A stretch of DNA of 64,000 bases from Enhydrobacter sp. (lineage in GTDB: Bacteria > Pseudomonadota > Alphaproteobacteria > Reyranellales > Reyranellaceae), in assembly GCA_025808875.1 (NCBI GenBank), contig CP075528.1, positions 1,426,001 through 1,490,000 on the forward strand, in the 5' to 3' direction. Below the pieces are notes generated by a model. That model saw nothing but the letters and a program-made list of their open reading frames with translations, did no database searches and was not told the origin of the DNA. Made by a program: the position numbers and the translations under genes. Positions 13,741 to 20,234 of this stretch are shown here, piece by piece. Position 1 is the stretch's first letter. Each line of letters begins with the position of its first letter.

Positions 13741-14643
13741 ATGTTCGATTCAGTTCGACTGCCGATGTTCTCCCAAATCCGCCATGCGATCCTCCCCTTG
13801 GCTCTGCGCAACCTCAAGCGCCGGGGCGATCTGGAGCGCACGGGACTTCTCATCGAGTCGCTGTCGCGCCACTGGCGGGACACGGTGCCATTGGAACTGT
13901 TGATCGTTGCGCCGTCGCGCGACGTGCCGCTCCTGCGAACAAGCCTGCCCCGCCACCCGGGCATCGAGGTCTCGGTAAGGTCGGAGAGCGAGTTCTTCCC
14001 GCCCCTCAGCCGATTCTACATGATGACCGGCTGGTACCGGCAGCAGATGGTGAAGCTGCAGGTCCCGGTCATGCTCGGCTTCGGCGGCTATCTCACCCTC
14101 GACTCTGACGTCTGCTGCGTCGGCGATTTCGACGCCACCACGTTCGTCGCCGACGGCAAGGCATTGTCGCGTTGGGAGCCCAAGCGATATCACGACTGGT
14201 GGCGCCAGGCCGCGGACATCGTCGGCACGGGCTTCGACATCAAGGCGCATGGATTGTCGGTGACCCCGAACATCCTGCACGGCGATCTTGCGCGCCAAAC
14301 CCTTGAGTTCTTCCGGCGCGGCCCGATCGACCCCATGTCGACGCTCGGCCTGTGGATCCTGCGCAAGATCGGCAACATCGCCTGGACGGAGTACTCGCTC
14401 TACACCTGTGTGGGCGAGCTCAAGGGCAACCTGCTCGACTATCACGTCCATTGGGATCCCTGTTACTTCCAGGACATCCAGCTCTTCTCCGAACATGCGT
14501 CGGTGTGGGGCGCCGACGATTTCGAGCGCCTGGTGAACCAGCAAGGCGGCGGCAATCCGCGCGGCAAGTTCATCATCGTGCAAAGCCACGCCCGCATCCC
14601 GCTCGAGCGCGTGCGCGACTACTGCCTGAGCTTCGCCTCCTAG
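13741..14643 (+). CDS. DUF6492 family protein (glycosyltransferase-like, unknown function)
   Basis: A 300-aa soluble protein that I place in DUF6492. The N-terminal half reads like a nucleotide-sugar transferase fold: VPLELLIVAPSRDVPLL, then a DxD-like YLTLDSDVCCVGDF, which in GT-A enzymes holds the metal and sugar nucleotide. The remainder is aromatic-rich (YHDWWRQAADIVGTGFDI; LLDYHVHWDPCYFQ). No signal peptide is seen. The start is uncertain: ATG 13741 and ATG 13765 are both possible and neither has a clear ribosome site, but codons further upstream would lie inside the terminator. Its stop overlaps that of the convergent CoA-transferase through a shared CTAG. Confidence 0.65.
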   Translation: MFDSVRLPMFSQIRHAILPLALRNLKRRGDLERTGLLIESLSRHWRDTVPLELLIVAPSRDVPLLRTSLPRHPGIEVSVRSESEFFPPLSRFYMMTGWYRQQMVKLQVPVMLGFGGYLTLDSDVCCVGDFDATTFVADGKALSRWEPKRYHDWWRQAADIVGTGFDIKAHGLSVTPNILHGDLARQTLEFFRRGPIDPMSTLGLWILRKIGNIAWTEYSLYTCVGELKGNLLDYHVHWDPCYFQDIQLFSEHASVWGADDFERLVNQQGGGNPRGKFIIVQSHARIPLERVRDYCLSFAS

Positions 14644-15761
14644 ACCTTGCCGTCGTGCTCGCCGATCTTCGGCGCCTTGTCGGGACCGCCGGCGCGCTCG
14701 CCGTCTATGCTGAGGGGCAGGGCGTGGAACAAGCCGGCGGACTCTCCGTAGGGACGCGCGAACATGCCGAGCGCGGCCACCTGCGCCAGCTCGAGCACCT
14801 GCGGCACCGAATTCAGCGGCCCGTTGGGCACGCCCAGCGCGTCGAGCCTGGCCGACCAGTGGGCACGGCTCTCCTTGCGCATGATGTGGCCGATCATGCC
14901 GAGCAGTTCGGCGCGATGCTTCATGCGATCGACGTTGGTCCTGAAGCGCGGTTCGTCCGGCCATTCCGGATGGCCGAGTACTTCGGCGAACTTGCGCCAC
15001 AGCCGGTCGTTGCCGGGGCAGATCATCAGTGGCCCGTCGCTGCAGTCGAACGCCTGGTAGGGGGTGAGCGAAGGGTGGCCAGTACCCTGACGCGGCGCCA
15101 TCCTGCCGGTCACCGAGTAGGAGGCGACGTGGTTCGAGGCCCACATCAGGCCCGACTCGAAGAGCGAGGTGTTGACCAGGCCTCCCTTGCCCGTGGCGTG
15201 GCGTCGCGCGAGGGCGGCGAGTACGCCGATCGCCGTCCACATCCCGGTCGACAGGTCGATGATGGAGACGCCGATGCGCGCCTCCGGCCCCGATGGATCG
15301 CCATTGAGCGAGATCAGCCCCGCCACGGCCTGGATGATCGGCTCGTAGCCGGGCCGCTCCTTCCAGGGGCCGACATGGCCGAAGGCGCCGAGGTCGGCAT
15401 AGATCAGACGCGGGAACCGCGCGGTGAGCGCGGCTCCGTCGATGCCGAACTTGGCCGGCACGTCGGCGCGCAGATTGTGGACAAAGATGTCGGCCTCGCC
15501 GATCCGTTCGACCAGCCGGGCGCGCTGACCTGGATCGGCGAGATCGCAGGTGATCGACTTCTTGCCGCGATTGAGGGCGATGAAGCCCACGGCATCGCCC
15601 TCGACGAAGGGCGGTCCCCATCTGCGGGCGTCGTCCCCCTCCGGCCGCTCGACCTTGACGACGTCGGCGCCGAGAAACGCCAGGATCTGGCCGCAGTAGG
15701 GGCCGGCGAGATTCTGCCCGAACTCGACGACCTTGACGCCTTCGAGGGGGCGCGCGTTCAT
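14640..15761 (-). CDS. CaiB/BaiF family (class III) CoA-transferase
   Basis: Transfers CoA between carboxylic acids; the acceptor is unknown. The 373-aa protein opens with the class III signature LEGVKVVEFGQNLAGPYCGQ and has FLGADVVKVERPEGDDAR, LNRGKKSITCDL and the conserved active-site aspartate in VSIIDLSTGMW. Its start codon overlaps the stop of the upstream acyl-CoA dehydrogenase (ATGA), so the two are translationally coupled and likely act in one acyl-CoA pathway, activation followed by dehydrogenation. Its TAG overlaps the TAG of the convergent DUF6492 gene by four bases. Confidence 0.9.
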   Translation of the reverse strand: MNARPLEGVKVVEFGQNLAGPYCGQILAFLGADVVKVERPEGDDARRWGPPFVEGDAVGFIALNRGKKSITCDLADPGQRARLVERIGEADIFVHNLRADVPAKFGIDGAALTARFPRLIYADLGAFGHVGPWKERPGYEPIIQAVAGLISLNGDPSGPEARIGVSIIDLSTGMWTAIGVLAALARRHATGKGGLVNTSLFESGLMWASNHVASYSVTGRMAPRQGTGHPSLTPYQAFDCSDGPLMICPGNDRLWRKFAEVLGHPEWPDEPRFRTNVDRMKHRAELLGMIGHIMRKESRAHWSARLDALGVPNGPLNSVPQVLELAQVAALGMFARPYGESAGLFHALPLSIDGERAGGPDKAPKIGEHDGKV

Positions 15762-16924
15762 CGCAGGTTGCTTCCGAGGATCTCGCGCGCGATCACCATC
15801 CGCTGTACTTCGCTCGGGCCCTCGCCGACGCGGCGGATGCGCATCTCGCGGTACCAGCGTTCGAGCGGCAGGTCCTTGGTCATGCCCATGCCGCCGTGGA
15901 TCTGCATGGCGCGGTCAACGACCCGCCCGCCGCCTTCCGAGGCCGTCAGCTTGGCGATCGCCGCCTCGGTGCGGAAGGGCAGCCCGCGGCGCGCCTTCTC
16001 GGCGGCCTCCAGAGTGAAGTGCCTGGCCGTGCGGATGTCGATTTCGTTGTCGACCAGCATCCATTGCACGGCCTGGCGATTGGCGAGCTTCTCGCCGAAG
16101 GTGGAACGCATCTTGGCCCACTCGACAGCCATCTCGTGCGCGGCGATGGCGACGCCGATGCAGCCGGCGGCATAGGGAATGCGCTGGCGCGTCAACCGGT
16201 CGTTGGCGACCGCGAAGCCCTTGTTGACCTCGCCCAGCACCTGGTGGTCCGACACCCAGCAATCCTTGAACTCGAGCTCGGTGGCGTAGTGGGAGGAGCG
16301 CAGCGTGTGCACGACGCGCCGCACGTGGAAGCCTGGTGTGTCGCTGTCGACGATGAAGCAGGTGATGCCGCCGCGACCCTTGGAGGCGTCGGTGCGGGCG
16401 AAGACGATGCCGTACTGGGCACGATCGGCGTTGGAGATGAATATCTTGGCACCGTTCAGCACCCAGCCGTTGTCCCTGCGCTCCGCCCTGGTCTGGATGG
16501 CGCGCGCCGGGTCGCTGCCGCCCGACGGCTCGGTCAGACCGAAGAAGGCCTTCTTCTCGCCGCGCAGGGTCGGATAGAGGTAGCGCTCCTTCTGGCCCTC
16601 GTTGGCTTCGAAGATCTGGGCGAGGCCGGCGCCGCCGAACGTGCCGTAGCAGGGCACGTAGAGTCCGGCGCGATGCTGCGCCATCTCGATGGCGAGCAGG
16701 ACGCGCGTGACGATGTCGATGTCGGGGCCGCCGAACTCCCTGGGGATGTCGATGCCGAACAGGCCCATCGCCTTGGTCTTGTCGGTGAGACGCTTGAAGT
16801 CCTCGGGCGGCAACTCCGAGGCGTCGGGGTCGAGCTTGGCCTCGAGCGGGATGATCTCCTCCCGCACGTAGCGGCGGACCTGGTCGATCAGCATCTGCTG
16901 TTCGGAGCTCGGCTCGAAGTCCAT
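15758..16924 (-). CDS. Acyl-CoA dehydrogenase
   Basis: FAD-dependent alpha,beta-dehydrogenation of an acyl-CoA, passing electrons to electron-transfer flavoprotein. The 388-aa chain has the usual three parts: an N-terminal helical domain, a middle beta domain with FFGLTEPSGGSDPARAIQT and LNGAKIFISNADRA, and a C-terminal helical domain with QIHGGMGMTKDLPLERWYR. The catalytic glutamate lies in the late VGEGPSEVQRMV segment. Chain-length preference cannot be read. It overlaps the CoA-transferase start by ATGA, and an enoyl-CoA hydratase homologue lies two genes upstream, so this looks like a small beta-oxidation-type or acid-catabolic operon. Confidence 0.92.
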   Translation of the reverse strand: MDFEPSSEQQMLIDQVRRYVREEIIPLEAKLDPDASELPPEDFKRLTDKTKAMGLFGIDIPREFGGPDIDIVTRVLLAIEMAQHRAGLYVPCYGTFGGAGLAQIFEANEGQKERYLYPTLRGEKKAFFGLTEPSGGSDPARAIQTRAERRDNGWVLNGAKIFISNADRAQYGIVFARTDASKGRGGITCFIVDSDTPGFHVRRVVHTLRSSHYATELEFKDCWVSDHQVLGEVNKGFAVANDRLTRQRIPYAAGCIGVAIAAHEMAVEWAKMRSTFGEKLANRQAVQWMLVDNEIDIRTARHFTLEAAEKARRGLPFRTEAAIAKLTASEGGGRVVDRAMQIHGGMGMTKDLPLERWYREMRIRRVGEGPSEVQRMVIAREILGSNLR

Positions 16925-16936
16925 GACGGCCTCGCC

Positions 16937-17278
16937 TCAGGAGGGACTCAGGCGCCCGAGATTGGGCGGGGGATTCTCGGCGTTGTCCGGCGGGAGCCTG
17001 CCGTGGTCGGCCTGGTGGACCATGAGGAGCTCGAACCAGCGCGAACGATACTGCTGGTTCACCTCGAGGCGGAACTGGCAGCCGGCGCCGCGTTCGGCGA
17101 GCTCGCGCTGCAATTCGCTGCGCAGCCCGAACGGCGAACGCGCGCCGGCCTGGCCGATGAACAGCACCCGGCCCTGTGCGTCGCCGACTTGGTAGACCCC
17201 AAGTTGACCAGGCAGGCGAGCGACCTCCTCCGCGGCGAGCGGGCGCCACGGCTTGTCGAGGCGCAGGCGGATCGACAT
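16937..17278 (-). CDS. Small GIY-YIG-like protein, function unknown
   Basis: A 113-aa protein sandwiched between the crotonase and the acyl-CoA dehydrogenase with gaps of 3 and 12 bp. The segment LPGQLGVYQVGDAQGRVLFIGQAGARSPFGLRSEL resembles the GIY-YIG core layout (GVYxV ... VLFIGQAG ... GLRSEL), although the first tyrosine triad is altered and no metal-binding glutamate is evident. A nuclease role is therefore doubtful. WFELLMVHQADHGRLP forms a further conserved-looking stretch. No signal peptide or membrane segment is seen. Tight packing suggests co-expression with the acyl-CoA genes. Confidence 0.5.
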   Translation of the reverse strand: MSIRLRLDKPWRPLAAEEVARLPGQLGVYQVGDAQGRVLFIGQAGARSPFGLRSELQRELAERGAGCQFRLEVNQQYRSRWFELLMVHQADHGRLPPDNAENPPPNLGRLSPS

Positions 17279-17281
17279 CCG

Positions 17282-18043
17282 TTACCTGCCTTGGAACTTC
17301 GCGGTGCGCTTCTCGAGCCGCGCCCTCATCCCTTCCTGCGCGTCCTGGCTCTGCATGGCCGCGACGACCAGCGCGTCGACGTCGTCGTGCCTGATGCCGT
17401 CGCGGAACTCGAGCTGGCGCACGGTCAGAGCCTTCATGGCCTTCAGCGACAGCGGCGCGTTGGCGGCGAGGCGATCGATCACCTTCGACGCCTCGGCCTC
17501 GAGCTGGTCGGCCGCCACGCAGCGCGCGATGAGGCCAAGCGCATGCAGCTTGGTGGCGGGCAGGGGATCGCCCAGCAGGAGCATCTCGCGCGTCGTCACC
17601 GGACCCAGCACCTCCATCAGCTTCTTGGCGAGGAACCAGTTGGGCGCGAGGCCGACCTGGGCGAGCGACATGCCGAACCGCGCCTTCTGGCTCGCCACGA
17701 CGATGTCGCAGTGGAGCGCCAGCTCGTTGCCGCCGGCGATGGCGTCGCCCTGCACCACGGCGACGACCGGCAGCGGGCAGAGCTCGATGGCACGCAGCAT
17801 CACCTCGATGCCGCTCGCCTGCCCGGCGCCCGCGGTCTTGCTGCGCTCCGCCATGTCGAGGCCCGCGCAGAACACGTCGCCCTTCCCCCTGATCACGACG
17901 ACACGGTCATCCGGCGCGACAGGCGCGCCCAGCACTTCGATCATCTCGCGCAGCAACTCGCTGTCGAGCGCGTTACGCTTCTCAGGCCGGTTCATCCAGA
18001 CCGTTCTGACCGGGCCGCTCTTCTCGACGATGACTTTGCTCAT
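17282..18043 (-). CDS. Enoyl-CoA hydratase/isomerase (crotonase) family protein
   Basis: A 253-aa crotonase-fold protein. Oxyanion-hole segments are present: NRPEKRNALDSELL, VFCAGLDMAE and DAIAGGNELALHCDIVVAS. The first catalytic glutamate of true hydratases is kept (GGNELAL). The second, normally in FGxPE, is replaced because the sequence reads FGMSLAQVGLAPN. The reaction may therefore be isomerisation, hydrolysis or another crotonase chemistry rather than simple hydration. GGGAGAAGCGCC precedes the ATG. It heads the acyl-CoA gene group, 55 bp downstream of msrP. Confidence 0.88.
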   Translation of the reverse strand: MSKVIVEKSGPVRTVWMNRPEKRNALDSELLREMIEVLGAPVAPDDRVVVIRGKGDVFCAGLDMAERSKTAGAGQASGIEVMLRAIELCPLPVVAVVQGDAIAGGNELALHCDIVVASQKARFGMSLAQVGLAPNWFLAKKLMEVLGPVTTREMLLLGDPLPATKLHALGLIARCVAADQLEAEASKVIDRLAANAPLSLKAMKALTVRQLEFRDGIRHDDVDALVVAAMQSQDAQEGMRARLEKRTAKFQGR

Positions 18044-18098
18044 GGCGCTTCTCCCACTCCGGTTTTACCGGGCCGGAACGCCAAGGCAAAGCCGGCGC

Positions 18099-19061
18099 CT
18101 ACATGAAGAGCTTTTCCGCCGTGCGGCCGGCATAGAGGCCGGTCACGAACTCGGCATAGCCGTTGTAGAGCAGGGTGGGGATTCTCTGGTCGCTGCCAAG
18201 CGGCTTTTCCGTCGCCTGGCTCCAGCGCGGATGGGGAACCTTCGGATTCACGTTGGCCCAGAATCCGTACTCGCTGGGCTGCAGCTTCTCCCAGAACGAG
18301 ACCGGACGCTTGTCGGTGAACTCGATGCTGACGATCGACTTCACGTTCTTGAAGCCGTACTTCCAGGGCGCCACGAGCCGCAGCGGTGCGCCGTTCTGCC
18401 GGGGGATCGGCTTGCCGTAGAGGCCGGTCGCGATGAAGGCCAGCTCGTGCATCGCCTCGTCCATCGCCAGCCCCTCGGTGTAGGGCCAGGGATAGAGCGT
18501 CTCCTTCTGGCCGGGCATGACGGCGGGCTTGTTGAGGGTCTTCATGACGACATAGCGGGCACCGGCGGTCGGCTTGCAGAACTCGACCAGCGACTTCACC
18601 GTGAAGCCCGACCACGGCACGATCATCGACCAGGTCTCGACGCAGCGGTGACGATAGACGCGCTCCTCGAGCGGCATCTTGGCGAGCAGATCGTCGATGC
18701 CGATCTCGAACGGCTTGTCGACCATGCCGCTCACTGCGATCGTCCACGGCCGGATCGGCAGTTTCTGGGCAGCACGCCAGATGCTCTTGTCGCCGCCGAA
18801 CTCGTAGAAATTGTTGTAGGTGGTGGCGAGCTTCTCGGCGGTGACCGGGGTGGGGCTGCCGAACCGGTCGTTGCGTGTCGCGGGGTAGAGGCCGGCGGAC
18901 GGATCGGTTTCCTTGGTCTGTGCCATGGCGACCGAGGGCACGGCCATCGCGGTTGCGCCGAGTCCCGCGGCACGCACCAGCTCTCGTCGCCGCAAGTAGA
19001 CGCCTTCGTCGGTGACCTGCCGCTCCGGCAGCTCCCAGCCGCGCCTGCGCTTGATCAACAT
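18099..19061 (-). CDS. msrP: Periplasmic methionine-sulfoxide reductase catalytic subunit MsrP (YedY)
   Basis: Molybdopterin-dependent enzyme that repairs oxidised methionine in periplasmic proteins. The 320-aa precursor carries a Tat-type region (LRRRELVRAAGLGATAMA) ending in a signal-peptidase-like SVAMA-Q. The Mo-ligand cysteine is in YRHRCVETWSMIVPW. LVAPWKYGFKNVKSIVSIEF and QPSEYGFWANVNP are strong family signatures. AGGAGG lies just upstream of the ATG at 19061, which fixes the start against an upstream in-frame codon. The usual haem partner MsrQ is not adjacent; an Mpo1-like gene and a thioredoxin-like gene lie upstream instead. Confidence 0.95.
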   Translation of the reverse strand: MLIKRRRGWELPERQVTDEGVYLRRRELVRAAGLGATAMAVPSVAMAQTKETDPSAGLYPATRNDRFGSPTPVTAEKLATTYNNFYEFGGDKSIWRAAQKLPIRPWTIAVSGMVDKPFEIGIDDLLAKMPLEERVYRHRCVETWSMIVPWSGFTVKSLVEFCKPTAGARYVVMKTLNKPAVMPGQKETLYPWPYTEGLAMDEAMHELAFIATGLYGKPIPRQNGAPLRLVAPWKYGFKNVKSIVSIEFTDKRPVSFWEKLQPSEYGFWANVNPKVPHPRWSQATEKPLGSDQRIPTLLYNGYAEFVTGLYAGRTAEKLFM

Positions 19062-19146
19062 GTTCGACCTCCTGTCGCGCCCCGTTCTGGCATTGGACCG
19101 GAAGACGGCGGCCCGCAAGTCAAACCATGCTCACCGCAGCGTGACG

Positions 19147-19653
19147 TCAAGCGCGAATCCGGTGGTCGTCCATGGCGCCGGCGAGATCCGACCGGTAGCC
19201 CATCGCCACCATGGTCTCTGCAACGAGGAACATGGGGCCGACGAAGGCCTGGAAGATGTTGCTGAGCAGGGCGGGTCGTTTGCCCTCGTAGTGGTGGCCG
19301 AGGAACTGCAGGATCCACCCGCCGATGAACAGCACGCCGAACGCCGTCCAGACCGGTTGCGGCCCAAGCGCCATGGCGAAGGCCTCGGCGACATACCACG
19401 CCACGGCCATGATGGCGGCCATGACGAGCCCGATGCCGAGATCGAGCGCCATCCAACCCAACACGGCAACGATGGTCACGACCAACGCCATCGGCAGAGT
19501 GCCGATTCCCGGATCCACGCTCCACTGGGTCAGGGCCAGCAACAGCGAGAACACGATGACGGGTATGCCGACGAAATGTGTCGCCTTGTTGCGCCAGTCG
19601 CGATGGACCGCGGCATAGGCGGCCAGCTCCCGCCGGAAGAGGTCGTTGGCCAT
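19147..19653 (-). CDS. Mpo1/YGL010w family (DUF962) membrane protein
   Basis: A 168-aa membrane protein of the Mpo1-like family; yeast Mpo1 is an iron-dependent dioxygenase acting on 2-hydroxy fatty acids. Conserved histidines appear in DWRNKATHFVGIPVIV and in QFLGHHYEGKRPALLSN. About four hydrophobic segments are seen, among them GIPVIVFSLLLAL, MALVVTIVAVLGWMAL and LVMAAIMAVAWYVAEAFAMA. AAAGGATGAC supports the ATG at 19653 over one three codons upstream. It lies 31 bp downstream of the TGA-interrupted thioredoxin-like gene and 85 bp upstream of msrP, all on one strand. The bacterial substrate is unknown. Confidence 0.8.
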   Translation of the reverse strand: MANDLFRRELAAYAAVHRDWRNKATHFVGIPVIVFSLLLALTQWSVDPGIGTLPMALVVTIVAVLGWMALDLGIGLVMAAIMAVAWYVAEAFAMALGPQPVWTAFGVLFIGGWILQFLGHHYEGKRPALLSNIFQAFVGPMFLVAETMVAMGYRSDLAGAMDDHRIRA

Positions 19654-19684
19654 GGGCGTCATCCTTTCGGAAGAACGCCGGATT

Positions 19685-20119
19685 CTAGGCCTTCGTTGCC
19701 GTCACTTCCAGAATCTTGGGCCACATCTGGTCTTTCCAGCCACCGTTGCCGGTGGTGGCCAGCACGACCTTGTCGCCTTGGGCGAGGATGAAGCGCGGTG
19801 TCGCGTCCGGCCGGGCCTTGCCCTCCTCACTTGCCAGGAAGGCAGTTCGCACCGCCCGCGTGTCGGCCGGCCAGCTTTCCTCGCTCACGACTAAGGACTT
19901 GTTGGCGGGATAGACGACCCGATAGTCGAGTTTCTTGAAGGCGTCGGACTTGAGGAAATCAGGCTCGGACTGGGCACGCCAGATCTTGCAGCCGCCTCAA
20001 AGCTCATGCCCGACGAAGACCAGCATCGGCTTGGCCGGCTGGGCGCCGGCGGATCGTCCCAGAGTGTGCGCAGCAGCAATCGCCAGTGCGCCAGTGGTCA
20101 GCGATCGTCTGTTCAACAT
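19685..20119 (-). CDS. Periplasmic thioredoxin-like protein with in-frame TGA at the CxxC position (candidate selenoprotein)
   Basis: Reading from the ATG at 20119, a signal peptide (MLNRRSLTTGALAIAAAHTL, cleavage near SAGA-Q) leads into the strand KPMLVFVGHEL. TGA (19997-19999) is codon 41, followed in the same frame by GGCKIWRAQSEPDF. The frame then stays open to TAG at 19685, 144 codons in all. The TGA occupies the first position of a thioredoxin CxxC, giving U-G-G-C. The downstream half keeps the fold: a cis-proline in DATPRFILAQ, the strand KVVLATTGN and the last helix GWKDQMWPKILEV. The simplest readings are selenocysteine insertion or a recent TGC/TGT-to-TGA mutation. The selAB/C/D genes cannot be checked here. 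Without recoding only a 40-residue peptide is made. Confidence 0.65.
19962..19993 (-). promoter_or_regulatory. SECIS-like hairpin immediately after the in-frame TGA
   Basis: Counting from the base after TGA, GGCU (4-7) pairs with AGCC (32-35). Above it GA (12-13) pairs with UC (28-29), then U14 is bulged, and CUGG (15-18) pairs with CCAG (24-27), closing a 5-nt loop CGUGC. A bulged U in the stem, a G among the first two loop bases and an 18-nt distance from TGA to the loop are the features known for bacterial SECIS elements. GC-rich DNA folds easily, so this is supporting evidence rather than proof. Confidence 0.4.
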
Positions 20120-20126
20120 GGCGAAA

Positions 20127-20155
20127 ATTATGTGGCGGACCGTTCGCGATGAGAA
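20127..20155 (-). promoter_or_regulatory. Candidate promoter of the thioredoxin-like gene (leaderless)
   Basis: On the minus strand TTCTCA (20155-20150) and CATAAT (20132-20127) are 17 bp apart and match the sigma-70 consensus at 4/6 and 5/6. CATAAT ends 7 nt before the ATG at 20119 and no Shine-Dalgarno is seen, so the transcript would begin at or next to the start codon. Confidence 0.4.
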
Positions 20156-20234
20156 GACCTCCTCACCGCCTTGTGACCTGCCGCGAACGACGGTGGCACG
20201 GCCCGGAATTTCCCTGTCTTCTCGACGGACCGGA

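Noticed and set aside
19685..19888. An independent 67-aa gene
   Set aside because: It is the C-terminal part of the thioredoxin-like frame upstream, in the same phase across the TGA, and has no ribosome site of its own.
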